A DNA stretch of 64,000 bases from Planctomycetota bacterium (GCA_016872555.1 VGZO01000009.1:50772-114771); one strand, 5' to 3'; positions 1 through 8,881 are shown, counted from the stretch's first letter. The notes: a model not told the origin generated them from the letters alone. Translations and numbers: made by a program.

Positions 1-57
1 GTGACCGGCGCCGAGCCGGTGGTCCCGCTCCGCGAGGCGCGGCACAAGTCGGCCTGA
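1..57 (+). CDS. 3' end of a plus-strand gene (C-terminal 18 residues only)
   Basis: An open frame enters from the left edge and stops with TGA at 55-57. The visible tail reads VTGAEPVVPLREARHKSA. The first codon here is GTG, so a very short complete ORF is formally possible, but a truncated upstream gene is far more likely. Too little remains to name it. It converges on the aminotransferase gene with about 20 bases between the two stops. Confidence 0.4.
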   Translation: MTGAEPVVPLREARHKSA

Positions 58-76
58 GCCGGGGCACCGGCGCCGG

Positions 77-1222
77 TCACCCGGCGGCGAGGCGGAGCAG
101 GGCGGCGATCCCGCGGTCGAGCGTCGCGTCGGCGACGGTGTAGGCGATGCGGAAATGGGTGTCGGCCCGGCCGAACACCCCGCCGGGCACCACCAGCAGC
201 TTCTCGCGTTCGACCGCGCGCTCGGCGAACGCCCGCCCCGAGCCGCCGGGGGCTTCGGGGTAGAGGTAGAACGCCCCGCCCGGCCGGACGAAGCGGTAGT
301 GACCGGCCAGCGCCGCCATCAGGCGGTCGCGTTTGCGCCGACACTCCCCCAGGGGCACGTCCATCGGGGCGTCGAGCGCCGCCAGCGCCGCCCACTGCCC
401 GACCTGCGGGGCGCAGACGAAGGTGTATTGCTGGATCATCGTGCAGGTCTCGATGATCGCCCGCGGCCCGTGCACCCAGCCCACCCGCCAGCCGGTCATG
501 GCGTGCGACTTGGAGAAGCCGTCGATCACCACCACCCCTTCCGCGCAGGCCGCCGGCGAGTGGAACGGGCCGTCGTAGCAGTAGGAGCGGTACAGCTCGT
601 CGCTGACCAGCGTCACCCCGCGCGACTCCGCCAGCCGGGCGAGATCGCGCACGGTGTCGGCGCCGGCGATCACGCCGGTGGGATTGGCCGGGGTGTTGAG
701 GAGGATCGCCCGCGTCCGCGGCGAAAGCGCCGCCGCGACGCGGTCGACGTCGATCGCGAACGACGGTGCCGTCTCGATCGGCACGCAGACGCCGCCGAGG
801 AACTCGACGAGCGGCCGGTACATCACGAACGCCGGCTCGAAGATGATCACCTCGTCGCCGGGGTCGAGGAGCGTCATCAACACCAGGGCGAGGGCGCCGC
901 TCGACCCGCTGGTGACGCACAGCCGGCGTTCCGGCTGCCCCGTCTGGTCGCGGACGATCCGCTCGAGCCGCTCGCGGAGCGGCCCGATCCCCTGCGTCGG
1001 CGTGTAGCCGTTGCGGCCGGCGTCGATCGCCTCCTTGGCGGCCTCGCGGGCCGCCAGGGGCATCGCGAAGTCGGGCTGGCCGATCGACAGGTTGATCGGG
1101 TCCTCGAGCTTCGCCGCGAGGTCGAAGACCTTGCGGATGCCGGAGGAATCGAAGCGGCCCGCCCGGCGTGACACCGGGCCCCGGGGGGGGAGGGGGGAAC
1201 CGGCCTCTGCGCCGTCGCTCAC
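77..1222 (-). CDS. Class I/II PLP-dependent aminotransferase
   Basis: Fold-type I aminotransferase of the aspartate/aromatic family, expected to be cytoplasmic and to move an amino group between an amino acid and a 2-oxo acid. Numbered from the chosen start, the protein has 381 residues, usual for the family. It shows the substrate-loop sequence INLSIGQPDF near 43-52, NTPANPTG near 177-184 with the PLP-contacting Asn180, SDELY at 207-211, and SKSHAMTGWR with the Schiff-base lysine at 238. I chose the GTG at 1222 because it lies 4 bases after the stop of the thioredoxin gene; the open frame runs further upstream only as unlikely Arg/Ser-rich sequence inside that gene. The substrate cannot be told from sequence alone. 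Confidence 0.88.
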   Translation of the reverse strand: MSDGAEAGSPLPPRGPVSRRAGRFDSSGIRKVFDLAAKLEDPINLSIGQPDFAMPLAAREAAKEAIDAGRNGYTPTQGIGPLRERLERIVRDQTGQPERRLCVTSGSSGALALVLMTLLDPGDEVIIFEPAFVMYRPLVEFLGGVCVPIETAPSFAIDVDRVAAALSPRTRAILLNTPANPTGVIAGADTVRDLARLAESRGVTLVSDELYRSYCYDGPFHSPAACAEGVVVIDGFSKSHAMTGWRVGWVHGPRAIIETCTMIQQYTFVCAPQVGQWAALAALDAPMDVPLGECRRKRDRLMAALAGHYRFVRPGGAFYLYPEAPGGSGRAFAERAVEREKLLVVPGGVFGRADTHFRIAYTVADATLDRGIAALLRLAAG

Positions 1223-1226
1223 GGGT

Positions 1227-2384
1227 TCACTTCGCGTCCTTGAACAGCTTGTCGAGCTGGGCGCCGAGCTTTTCGCCGCGGACGTCCATCGACACCACCT
1301 TGCCGTCACGGCCGACGAGGATCACCGTCGGGATCCCGGTGATGCCGTACTTGGCCGCCAACGGATGCCCGCCGCGCTCCGCGACGCTCTGCTCGTGGAG
1401 GATGATCCAGGGGATCTTCTGATCGGCGATGAATCCCTCGAGCGTGCCGCGATCCTCGTCGAGACTGATCCCGACGACCTCGAACCCCTTGTCGTGGTAT
1501 TTCTCGTACTGCTCGAGAACGTTGGGGATCTCGGCGATGCACGGCCCGCACCAGGTCGCCCAGAAGTCGACGAGCACGACCTTGCCGGCGAGCTGCTTCT
1601 GGTCGAACGGCGTGCCGTCCATGTTCGTGCCGCTGATCTCCATCTCGTTGCCGGGAAGGTCGAGGCGCCGGAGGGTGCCGGCGAACATCGCGCCCAGTGC
1701 CTTGGTGCGCTCGTCGTCGCTGCCCTCGAGGACCGGCGCGAGACGCCGGTAGATCGAGCGCGAGACGTCGTCTCCGCCGGGGAGCCGCTCGAGCACGGTG
1801 GCGGTCTGCATCGCGAGGTTGGCGGTGTCACCGTCGGTGGGGTCCTCCTCGACGAGGGCCACGATCCGGTCGACGATCGGCCCGGCCTTGGTGGCATCGC
1901 CGCCGGTGAACAGGCCCTGCATGTCGGTGAGGATCGTCATCCGCCGCGCCTCGCGCGCGAGGGTCTTCGACGGCGAGTCGACGAGCGTGGCGGCGAATTT
2001 GCCGAGCCGGGGAGGCGCCGTCCTGTCGCCGAGCTGCGCGAGCATCATCAACGCCTGCATCTTCATCCGCGCCGCATCCTCGAACACCGCGTCGGCGGGC
2101 TGGACCGCCGGCAGGGCGCGCTCGGCCGCCTCGAGCGCCAGCGCCGCGCGCTTCTGGAAGAGCTTCATCATCGTGTCGCGGGGCCCCTGCGGCATCGGCT
2201 GCGAGAGCACCTGCTTGGCGAACGCGATGAGCTCCGCCGGCTCCGCCTTCTCGGGCAGCGGTGGAACCTCGGTCGCGGCGCCGGGCGCGGCGACGGGGGC
2301 GTCCTGGGCCGACAGCACGGCCGGCAGCGCCAGGGCCACGGCGCCGGCGAGGAGGAGGGGCGGAAAGCGGCGAACCATGCGCAT
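1227..2384 (-). CDS. TlpA-like exported thioredoxin-fold protein
   Basis: 385-residue exported protein. A signal peptide covers roughly residues 1-26 (RR, then a hydrophobic LLLAGAVALAL stretch, then LSAQ). The first 240 residues are an alpha-helical planctomycete-type region with no recognised domain. The last 140 form an AhpC-TSA/Redoxin-type thioredoxin domain with the active site WCGPC at 278-282 and the cis-proline motif GIPTV. It probably acts as a periplasmic disulfide reductase, in the manner of TlpA or ResA. The start at 2384 is preceded by GAGG at a suitable distance; a second ATG lies two codons in. The aminotransferase follows after 4 bases, so the pair is likely co-transcribed although no functional link is evident. 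Confidence 0.85.
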   Translation of the reverse strand: MRMVRRFPPLLLAGAVALALPAVLSAQDAPVAAPGAATEVPPLPEKAEPAELIAFAKQVLSQPMPQGPRDTMMKLFQKRAALALEAAERALPAVQPADAVFEDAARMKMQALMMLAQLGDRTAPPRLGKFAATLVDSPSKTLAREARRMTILTDMQGLFTGGDATKAGPIVDRIVALVEEDPTDGDTANLAMQTATVLERLPGGDDVSRSIYRRLAPVLEGSDDERTKALGAMFAGTLRRLDLPGNEMEISGTNMDGTPFDQKQLAGKVVLVDFWATWCGPCIAEIPNVLEQYEKYHDKGFEVVGISLDEDRGTLEGFIADQKIPWIILHEQSVAERGGHPLAAKYGITGIPTVILVGRDGKVVSMDVRGEKLGAQLDKLFKDAK

Positions 2385-2508
2385 GGGATCCTCGCGGGAA
2401 CGCCGGCGCTCGGCCGGCGGGGGGCAGGTGCTGCGGCACCGCGCGCCGCGACCGCGGGATGCTACCGCCGGCCCGGCCGACGCGGCAAACGGGATTCCGC
2501 CGATCGAT

Positions 2509-3741
2509 TCAGCGGACGATCGTGCGGAACCGGACGAAGCCGCCGGCCCCGGGGGGCAACTCGCCGCGGAGCTTCCAGGTGAGGAGCGTGCTGCCATCCT
2601 CCGCCGGCCCGGTGACGACGTCGGCGGCGAGGTTGCTGACCGCGCTGCCGGGGATCACGTCGAGTCGTGCCGGCACCGCGTCGACGAGGACGATGTCGGC
2701 GAGCGTCCGCGCGCCCGAGTTGAGCAGGTAGATCGTGAAGTCGAGCTCCTCGCCCGGCTTCACCGCGTCGCTCCCGGCGCGCTTGCAGAGCGTCAGCTCG
2801 CAGCGGCCGGGGTGTTCGAGGCGGAGCGTGGCGGTGCCGCGGTCGACGGCGATCACGTCGGTCGACTCCCCGCCGACCGTCACCTGCGCCGCCGACAGGC
2901 AGGTCCAGAAGTAGGGGACCTCGAAGCCGGTCACGGTCCGCGGGTCGACGACCTGGTCCTTCCGCTCCGGCCGGTCGATCGCCAGCTTCGCCGCCGGCCC
3001 CTCGAGCCCTTCGGCCTGTCCGGGGATCCGCGCCGTGTCGACCGCCAGCGACGGCAGGATCTCCTCCGCCGCGACCGGCGGCTGGGCACGGCGCGCCGCC
3101 TCGGGATTGAGCGGCTGCGTGATCCGGCAGACCCGCTCGCCGCGCGTGCCGGCCTCCGGGCCGGCGTCGAGCACGACGCCGTTGGGTCCGGCCGGAGCGG
3201 CGTCCTCGAACGGGCGGATCACCTCGCGGACGCTGGCGAAACGCGGCGCGAACACGCAGGCGCAGTTGCTCGTGGTCAGGCAGGCCTGCTCCGGATCGGG
3301 CGCGTCGGCGGCGCGGAACCGCGCCACGGTGTCGCCCGAGGTGACGTTGGCCAGGCCGTCGCGGCCGAACGGCACCGCGAGCCGACCATGATCGCCGCCG
3401 TCGCAGATCGGCGGGGGCACGATGAACGGCGGGGGGGCGACGGGGAAGCAGAGAGGGGCCTCGCATCCGGCGGCACACGCCGCGGCGACGCCGCCGTGAT
3501 CCGGCGCTGCCACGCCGCCGCGGCAGGTGAGGCAGTCGTCCGCCGGCAGGGCAGGGGGGAGGGGCGCGGCAGCGGTCTGGTAGGACACCGCGCGGACGTC
3601 GGCCACCGCGGGGGCGGGCGCCGCGAGCGCGACGGTCGCCGGCTCCACCGCCTGCCGGGCGACGGTCCGGCAGCCGGACAGGACGCCCACGGCGACGGCG
3701 ATCCCGACCCAGCGGATCCGGCGCGCGGCGGCGTCGTTCAT
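2509..3741 (-). CDS. Lipoprotein with C-terminal DUF11 domain
   Basis: 410-residue predicted lipoprotein. A short signal ends in the lipobox LSGC, with the lipid-carrying cysteine at 24. A proline/alanine-rich and cysteine-containing middle region (for example DDCLTCRGG and TTSNCACVF) follows. The last 100 or so residues resemble a DUF11 (TIGR01451-type) surface repeat, with KPGEELDFTIYLLNSG and then DIVLVDAVPARLDVIPGS. DUF11 modules are beta-sandwiches common in planctomycete cell-surface proteins, usually in several copies; here only one is visible. The start codon overlaps the stop of the upstream gene as ATGA, so translation is probably coupled. Function unknown; a cell-envelope structural role is an inference. 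Confidence 0.75.
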   Translation of the reverse strand: MNDAAARRIRWVGIAVAVGVLSGCRTVARQAVEPATVALAAPAPAVADVRAVSYQTAAAPLPPALPADDCLTCRGGVAAPDHGGVAAACAAGCEAPLCFPVAPPPFIVPPPICDGGDHGRLAVPFGRDGLANVTSGDTVARFRAADAPDPEQACLTTSNCACVFAPRFASVREVIRPFEDAAPAGPNGVVLDAGPEAGTRGERVCRITQPLNPEAARRAQPPVAAEEILPSLAVDTARIPGQAEGLEGPAAKLAIDRPERKDQVVDPRTVTGFEVPYFWTCLSAAQVTVGGESTDVIAVDRGTATLRLEHPGRCELTLCKRAGSDAVKPGEELDFTIYLLNSGARTLADIVLVDAVPARLDVIPGSAVSNLAADVVTGPAEDGSTLLTWKLRGELPPGAGGFVRFRTIVR

Positions 3742-4475
3742 GGCGCTGCTCCACCGGACGGGAGACGGTTGCCGATCACGACCTCGGCGACGGGAGCGCC
3801 GAGCGTCGCGGCGACGTCGCGGGCGTCGTCGCCGGGGCGGACATCGAACCAATCGGCGGCGCCGATGTCGCGCGACTCGTTGTCGAAGGCGACATAGACC
3901 ACGCGGCGGACATGGGCTCCGCCGAGGGCGGCGGCAAGGTCGCTCTCGTCGAGGACGATCTCGACCGGGAAGCGGCGATCGAGCCCCGGCGGAGTGGCCA
4001 GCCGGGCGAGGACACGGACCGACGGGTAAAGCTCCTCCCCCTCGGCCCCGGGAATGCCGGTGATCCGCAGCCGGTAGGCGGCGCCGACGACGAGCGTCGC
4101 CTTGACAGGGGCGGCCGCCAGGGCCGTCCACCCGGCGGCGGTCTCGATCGCCACCTGCATGCCGGCCGGACCGCGGATCGACACGGTCTGGAGATGGGCC
4201 TCCGCGGGGATGTCCGGACAGGGACCGTTCTGCGTCCGCCGCGAGGCGCCAATCGCTCCCGGTGTGGCGGTCATGGTGAGCCCGCCGGTTTCAGCGCCGC
4301 AGACGCGCCGGGCGGAGCCCGACGGACCGACGGCGATCACCAGCGTCATCACCAGCAGCCTGCGTGCGAAACGCAGCGCGGTCCCTGTCCAGACGCGTCG
4401 GCGGCCCGCTGCCGCCGACGTTTCCCGCGTTGCCGGTGATCCGAGCATCGTGCCGGTGGAGCGGGGGGTGAGCAT
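3738..4475 (-). CDS. Hypothetical exported protein, shorter paralogue of the lipoprotein at 4553-5824
   Basis: 245 residues with a basic N-terminus and a hydrophobic segment (LLVMTLVIAVGPSG) that looks like a late or misannotated signal peptide; the true start may lie inside the first 40 residues and no good ribosome site precedes the ATG at 4475. The body matches the upstream neighbour: GPAGMQV here against GPDGMQV there, and IPGAEGEELYPSVRV against IPGRPGLELYPTLEV, followed by a shared VxYVAFD/VVYLPDPD region. The two are therefore related products of an old duplication. No enzymatic motif is visible. The stop overlaps the start of the DUF11 lipoprotein by 4 bases. Confidence 0.65.
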   Translation of the reverse strand: MLTPRSTGTMLGSPATRETSAAAGRRRVWTGTALRFARRLLVMTLVIAVGPSGSARRVCGAETGGLTMTATPGAIGASRRTQNGPCPDIPAEAHLQTVSIRGPAGMQVAIETAAGWTALAAAPVKATLVVGAAYRLRITGIPGAEGEELYPSVRVLARLATPPGLDRRFPVEIVLDESDLAAALGGAHVRRVVYVAFDNESRDIGAADWFDVRPGDDARDVAATLGAPVAEVVIGNRLPSGGAAP

Positions 4476-4552
4476 GGGGAAGTTCGATCACGGAATGCGA
4501 GCGGCGTGCCGCGACGCGGCAGGGACGAATCGACGAGGCCGTGGGCCGGGGC

Positions 4553-5824
4553 TCAGGGCAGGTACTGCTCCGGAGCCGGCGGGCACTCGCCGGCCGCTGT
4601 GTCGGCATCGGGCCCACCGTTGTCGGAGTAGCGGGTCCGCTCCTCGACCGGCTGGCGGAGCCGGATGTTGGGCACGTCCGACCGCTCGGCGATGTAGGCC
4701 CGGTGTGCCGGCTTGGGATAGCTCAGGCCGGGGTACTGCTGGACATGGAGCTTGAGCTCGCGCGTCGGCGGCGGGATGTGCATCTTCGTGTGGTTGGTGA
4801 TCGTGTGCTTCTGCAGTCCGGCGGGAACCCCCAGCGGGATGTGGGCCGGGCCGGGGAGACCGATCGGCGTGCCGGTGTAGGGCAGTCCATACTGCGGCGC
4901 GGTCGCTCCGGCGACGAACGCGGGAGGGATCCCGGCCGGCGAGCCGCCGCAGGGCATGCCGAGCGGCATCATCGCCCCCGTCGGACAGACCCCGCCGCCT
5001 CCGGCTCCGGCGCCGCCGCCACCGGCCGCACCGCCGGCGCCACCGGCCCCGGCGATCCCGGGCCCCGAGGCCTCGAGATCCTTGTTGCCGATGCGGATGA
5101 TCGCCAGGATCGACCCGCGGCGATCGGCCTCGACGATCGGGTCGCAGCCCGGGTCGAGCCGCGTGCTGACGAGGGTCTCGACGCCCGCCACGGCCAGTTC
5201 CTGGTAGTCGGGATCGGGGAGGTAGACGACCTTCGTGACGAAGTTGCCGGTCGTCACCTGGTCGAGGTCCTCTTCGGTGAGCTGGAACGGCACCGAGTTG
5301 TGGGCAAGGAACGCGTCGGTCCGTGGCGTCACCGGAGCGACCTCGAGCGTCGGATAGAGCTCGAGCCCCGGACGACCGGGGATGTCGGTGACCTTGAGGC
5401 GGTAGATCGCCCCCTGCGTGAAGTCGTAGCGGCCCGGCGTGACCAGCGGCGTCGAGTCGAAGCCGCCGTAGGACGAGACGTCCCAGCGGACCTGCATCCC
5501 GTCGGGTCCGATGAAGCCGATCTGCGACACCGGCAGGTTGGCGTCGGGCAGCCCGCCGCCCCCACCGCCCATGCCCGCCTCGGCCGCGGCGGCCTCCATC
5601 GCCATCTCGTAGGAGGCCGGGGCAATCACGCCCGGTCCGGGGCCCTCGACGCCGGGACCGGGATGGTGGAGCATCGCCGCCGGCGGAAGGACGTTGGTGT
5701 GCGGCGTCGCCACCGGCCGGATCTGCGCCAGGCCGGTGAGCGGCGAATTGGCCGGGATCGTGCACCCGGTGAGCGACACCGCCAGCGACACGCCGACGAA
5801 CCGGTTGAGACGTCGTTTCACCAT
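4553..5824 (-). CDS. Planctomycete lipoprotein with glycine-rich insert, function unknown
   Basis: 423-residue lipoprotein: MVKRRLNRFVG start, hydrophobic stretch, lipobox LTGC with cysteine 21. The ribosome site GGAGG lies 8 bases before the ATG. The N-terminal two thirds contain the region shared with the next gene (GPDGMQV, IPGRPGLELYPTLEV) and then a segment NKDLEASGPGIAGAGGAGG that opens into a low-complexity Gly/Ala tract. The C-terminal part is Pro/Tyr-rich (KLHVQQYPGLSYPKPAHRAY). The set 5824-4553, 4475-3738 and 3741-2509 forms one same-strand group of exported proteins. I do not recognise a function; a surface or envelope scaffold role is the most I would infer. Confidence 0.72.
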   Translation of the reverse strand: MVKRRLNRFVGVSLAVSLTGCTIPANSPLTGLAQIRPVATPHTNVLPPAAMLHHPGPGVEGPGPGVIAPASYEMAMEAAAAEAGMGGGGGGLPDANLPVSQIGFIGPDGMQVRWDVSSYGGFDSTPLVTPGRYDFTQGAIYRLKVTDIPGRPGLELYPTLEVAPVTPRTDAFLAHNSVPFQLTEEDLDQVTTGNFVTKVVYLPDPDYQELAVAGVETLVSTRLDPGCDPIVEADRRGSILAIIRIGNKDLEASGPGIAGAGGAGGAAGGGGAGAGGGGVCPTGAMMPLGMPCGGSPAGIPPAFVAGATAPQYGLPYTGTPIGLPGPAHIPLGVPAGLQKHTITNHTKMHIPPPTRELKLHVQQYPGLSYPKPAHRAYIAERSDVPNIRLRQPVEERTRYSDNGGPDADTAAGECPPAPEQYLP

Positions 5825-5905
5825 CGGGGCACCTCCAGGTCCAGTGGTCGCAGGGGCCGTGCCGCGGAGTCCCCGGTTGGTCCGGGACCCGCGTCGGGGT
5901 CGATC

Positions 5906-5934
5906 TTGGGGGGCTACGCCCGTCTCCCTACACT
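5906..5934 (+). promoter_or_regulatory. Candidate sigma-70-type promoter for the LolA-like gene
   Basis: TTGGGG at 5906-5911 and TACACT at 5929-5934 are separated by 17 bases. It lies about 140 bases upstream of the start at 6075 in the divergent gap. The same CCTACACTC sequence occurs at 11184-11192 before the CvpA-like gene. A prediction by eye only. Confidence 0.35.
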
Positions 5935-6074
5935 CACGGCACGGTCGGCGGATCCGACGGCGCGGTGGCCGCCGGAACCTGACTCTGGATTCGTCCGGCC
6001 GGCGCCGGTTTCTTTGGCAAAACCGTCACAACCCTCCCGATCCGGCGGCTCGACACTCTCCCAGGCTTCCCCGC

Positions 6075-7124
6075 ATGCCCTTTTCCCCCCGCGAAGGCGG
6101 TGATCCGCCGCGCCCCGCCGGCCCGGCGTGCCACGGCACACGGGGGCGTGGCGTCGCGTGCCTGGTGGCGGTGGCGGCGCTGGTGGCGGGGCCGTCCCGC
6201 GCGGCCGACAGCGTCTACCGCCGGGGACCGGCGTCGGCCACGGCCGACCCGGTCGCCCCGCCCGCCGAGGCCGCCCCGGTGCCGTCCCCGATCCAGTCGT
6301 CCCCCGCCGGTGCCGAGACCCTGGCCGACGCCGGCCAGGCGGAGCGGATCGTGGCGGCGGCGCTGGCGGGCATCGCCCGTGCGCCGAGCATTTCGCTGCG
6401 GGTGCGGCAGCTGGTCCGCGTCGGCGGCCGGGTCTTCAAGGGGGGCGGCCGCTACGTCCAGTCGGGGATCGACGAGGACCAGCGGTTCCGCTTCGAGGCC
6501 CGCCTCTCGGCCGAGAGCGAGGAGTTCGACATCCTCGAGGTCTGCGACGGGCTCTTTCATTGGAACTCGCGGCGGCAGGGCTACATCGCGCCGACCACCG
6601 AGCGGATCGACGTCCGCAGGCTCCGCGAGAAGCTCGCTGCCCTCGGCCTCCTCCAGCGCGGCGACACCGCGGCCTACCTCGGCGGGATCCTCGAGCCGCT
6701 CGCGCAGACGCGCGAGTGGTTTCGGTTCACGTCGGCGGTCGCGGTGGAGATCGACGGAGTGCCGGCCTGGTCGATCACCGGCGAGTGGGACCGGGAGCGG
6801 CTCGCGGCGCTCCTCCCCGATGAGGCGGAGGCGATTCGCGTTGCCGCCGCGATCGAGCCGGCGCGCCTTCCCGAAGGGCTCCCGTGGAGCGTGCGGTTCT
6901 CGATCAGCCGCAAGGAACTGTTTCCCTTTCGGATCGAATGGCTGGCGGTGCCCGGACCGCGCCCGGCCCACGGACCGCCCGAAGTGGTCGGGTTGATGGA
7001 GTTTTACGACGTGCGGATCGGCGATCCGGTCGACGCCGCGGCCTTCGTCCATCGGCCGGGCACCGAGGGCTTGATCGACATCACCGACATCGCGGTCACC
7101 TACCTCAAGCCGTTGCGGCCGTAG
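6075..7124 (+). CDS. Exported LolA/DUF2092-like protein
   Basis: 349 residues. A positively charged start (MPFSPREGGDPPRP...TRGRG) leads to a hydrophobic core ACLVAVAALVAGPSRAAD, a signal peptide probably cut near residue 44. The mature part begins with a Pro/Ala linker and then shows the pattern of the LolA-like, DUF2092-type beta-barrel fold: a repeat of beta-strands starting with LRVRQLVRVGGRVFKGGGRY and running through FDILEVCDGLFHWN to the C-terminal VGLMEFYDVRIGDPVDAAAF. Such proteins bind lipid or lipoprotein acyl chains in related families, but the substrate here is unknown. The ATG at 6075 is the first that gives a signal peptide. The 3' end overlaps the convergent pdxA gene by 25 bases. 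Confidence 0.7.
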   Translation: MPFSPREGGDPPRPAGPACHGTRGRGVACLVAVAALVAGPSRAADSVYRRGPASATADPVAPPAEAAPVPSPIQSSPAGAETLADAGQAERIVAAALAGIARAPSISLRVRQLVRVGGRVFKGGGRYVQSGIDEDQRFRFEARLSAESEEFDILEVCDGLFHWNSRRQGYIAPTTERIDVRRLREKLAALGLLQRGDTAAYLGGILEPLAQTREWFRFTSAVAVEIDGVPAWSITGEWDRERLAALLPDEAEAIRVAAAIEPARLPEGLPWSVRFSISRKELFPFRIEWLAVPGPRPAHGPPEVVGLMEFYDVRIGDPVDAAAFVHRPGTEGLIDITDIAVTYLKPLRP

Positions 7125-8185
7125 CGCGCTGGCGCGGACGGCTCCGCGCCGCTCCAGCCGGCATTCGCCAGGCGCACCGCGGCGTCGATCGCCGCCAGCA
7201 TGCTCGCCGGATCGGCACGGCCGCGGCCGACGATGTCGAAGGCGGTGCCGTGGGCGACGCTGGTGCGGACCAGCGGCAATCCGAGCGTGATGTTCACCGC
7301 CCGGTGCATGCCGAGCAGCTTGATGGGGATGTGCCCCTGGTCGTGGTACAGCGCCACGACGCCGTCGAACGCACCCGCCGCCGCCCGCTGAAACAGCGTG
7401 TCGGCCGGCCAGGGCCCGGTGGCATCGATCCCGGACTGCCGCAGCGCGGCGATCGCGGGCACCACGAGGCGCGGTTCCTCGTCGCCGAACAGTCCCCCCT
7501 CGCCAGCGTGCGGATTGAGCGCCGCGACGCCCAGCCGCGGCGGCCTGCCGAGGAGCGCTTCGAGGAGCGGGGTGAGCCGACGGCCGGCAGCGGCGATCCC
7601 CTCGGCGGAAAGCCGGTCGAGTGCCGTCCGCAGCGACTCGTGGAGCGTGGCGTGGACCACCCCCAGGCCGGCGGCGGGGTTGCCGCCGGCGTCGGGAAGC
7701 CAGAGCATCATCGACGCGGCCGCGTCGGGAAGGCCGCAGGCCCGCGCCAACCACTCCGTGTGCCCCGGGACGTCGTGCCCCGCCTCGTGGAGCGCCCCCT
7801 TGTGGAGCGGGCCGGTCACGAGGGCCTGGGCCGATCCCGCCGCGACGGTTCGCCAGGCCAGCTCGAGCGCCGCCACCGCCGCCGCGCCCCCCGCCGCCGA
7901 CGCCATCCCGACGGGCACCGGCGTCGCCGGTGCCGGCGCAGCGACGACCGCCACGCGCCGTGCCGCCGACGCCCGGCAGTCGTCGGCGGCGATCACGTCG
8001 ATCTCGAGCGCCGGCATCCCGGGCACGCGCGCGAGCGTCCGCGCGACGAGCTCGGGATCGGCCACCAGCCGCAGCCGGGCGGTGTCGTGGGCCGTCGTCC
8101 GTGCCCAGGCGGCCAAGGCGACTTCGGGCCCGATGCCGGCAGGGTCGCCGGCGGTGAGGAGGACGACGGGGAGGGTGGTGCTCAT
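7100..8185 (-). CDS. pdxA: 4-hydroxythreonine-4-phosphate dehydrogenase (PdxA)
   Basis: Oxidises 4-phosphohydroxy-L-threonine with NAD and decarboxylates it to 3-amino-1-hydroxyacetone 1-phosphate, in the DXP-dependent vitamin B6 pathway; a cytoplasmic, metal-dependent dimer. Family motifs in order: LTAGDPAGIGPEV at the N-terminus, TGPLHKGAL, PGHTEWLA, LNPHAGEGGLFGDEE (metal-ligand histidine), ALYHDQGHIPIK (second metal histidine) and GTAFDIVGRGRADP. The 361 residues are slightly longer than the usual 330. The start at 8185 places the conserved N-terminal motif directly after MSTTLPVVL. The gene stands alone, with divergent and convergent neighbours; no pdxJ is nearby. Confidence 0.95.
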   Translation of the reverse strand: MSTTLPVVLLTAGDPAGIGPEVALAAWARTTAHDTARLRLVADPELVARTLARVPGMPALEIDVIAADDCRASAARRVAVVAAPAPATPVPVGMASAAGGAAAVAALELAWRTVAAGSAQALVTGPLHKGALHEAGHDVPGHTEWLARACGLPDAAASMMLWLPDAGGNPAAGLGVVHATLHESLRTALDRLSAEGIAAAGRRLTPLLEALLGRPPRLGVAALNPHAGEGGLFGDEEPRLVVPAIAALRQSGIDATGPWPADTLFQRAAAGAFDGVVALYHDQGHIPIKLLGMHRAVNITLGLPLVRTSVAHGTAFDIVGRGRADPASMLAAIDAAVRLANAGWSGAEPSAPARYGRNGLR

Positions 8186-8254
8186 CGGGGCGCGGTGCAG
8201 GGCAGGGGAGGGGGCGGCGGGCCCGGCTCGTCTGCCGCCCGCGTCGATTGAGCC

Positions 8255-8260
8255 TATAAC
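8255..8260 (+). promoter_or_regulatory. Candidate -10 box for the small membrane protein gene
   Basis: TATAAC at 8255-8260 in the 114-base gap between divergent pdxA and the gene at 8300 is the best -10-like hexamer there. A matching -35 is weak (CTGCCG, 17 bases upstream). It would give a leader of about 33 bases with a clear GGAGGAG ribosome site at 8286-8292. Confidence 0.3.
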
Positions 8261-8299
8261 GGAACGGCGGCGACGGTGGCGTTGCGGAGGAGAACGACG

Positions 8300-8881
8300 A
8301 TGGAACGGGTCTTCGGGCAGGTGGCGACGTTCGCGGTGGCGTTGATCGTGGCGACCGCCTGCCTGGGGTTGTGGATCGGCGATCTCCACGGCCAGACCGA
8401 CCCGGTGGTGATCCGCTGGGCGACGGTCCACCGCCTGTCGGGGGTGCTCGCGGCGCTGTTGGTCGTCCTCGTCAACAGCATGGCAGTGACCTACTTCATC
8501 GGGACCGGCCGGTGGTGCCGCGAAGTCGCCGACACCTACGCCCTCGGCGCCGACTACGACCACCGCAGCCGTGCGCTGAAGCGGCGTGGCTTCCCACCGG
8601 CGCTCCTCGGCATGCTCGCCGTGGTCGGGATCGTGGCCCTCGGCGGCGCGGCCGATCCGGCGACCGGTCGGCCCGGGACCGCGGCCTGGGTGACACCCCA
8701 CCTGATCGGTTCCTTGGCGCTCGGCGGGGTAATCGCCTGGAGCTTCCTCGCCCAGATTCCCGGCATCCGGCGGCAGCACGAGCTTGTGGAGGAGGTCCTC
8801 GCCGCCGTCCGTCGGGTGCGCGTCGAACGCGGGCTGGAGGTCGACTCGGCCGCCTCCGCCGAGGGAGGCGAGATCGGCTGA
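8300..8881 (+). CDS. Small integral membrane protein, about four transmembrane segments
   Basis: 193 residues. Hydrophobic helices are seen at about 7-27 (VATFAVALIVATACLGLWIG), 47-67 (LSGVLAALLVVLVNSMAVTYF), 105-122 (ALLGMLAVVGIVALGGA) and 135-156. The cytoplasmic loop between helices 2 and 3 is charged, and the tail is a charged amphipathic helix (ELVEEVLAAVRRVRVERGLEV). Single histidines sit near helices 2 and 4 (TVHRLSG, PHLIGS), but no haem or metal motif is convincing. The start was set at the ATG 8 bases after GGAGGAG; an in-frame upstream ATG lacks such a site. I do not recognise the family. Confidence 0.7.
   Translation: MERVFGQVATFAVALIVATACLGLWIGDLHGQTDPVVIRWATVHRLSGVLAALLVVLVNSMAVTYFIGTGRWCREVADTYALGADYDHRSRALKRRGFPPALLGMLAVVGIVALGGAADPATGRPGTAAWVTPHLIGSLALGGVIAWSFLAQIPGIRRQHELVEEVLAAVRRVRVERGLEVDSAASAEGGEIG

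Noticed and set aside
1798..3897. A 699-codon plus-strand open frame
   Set aside because: Lies opposite the thioredoxin and DUF11 genes; no recognisable fold and no ribosome site.
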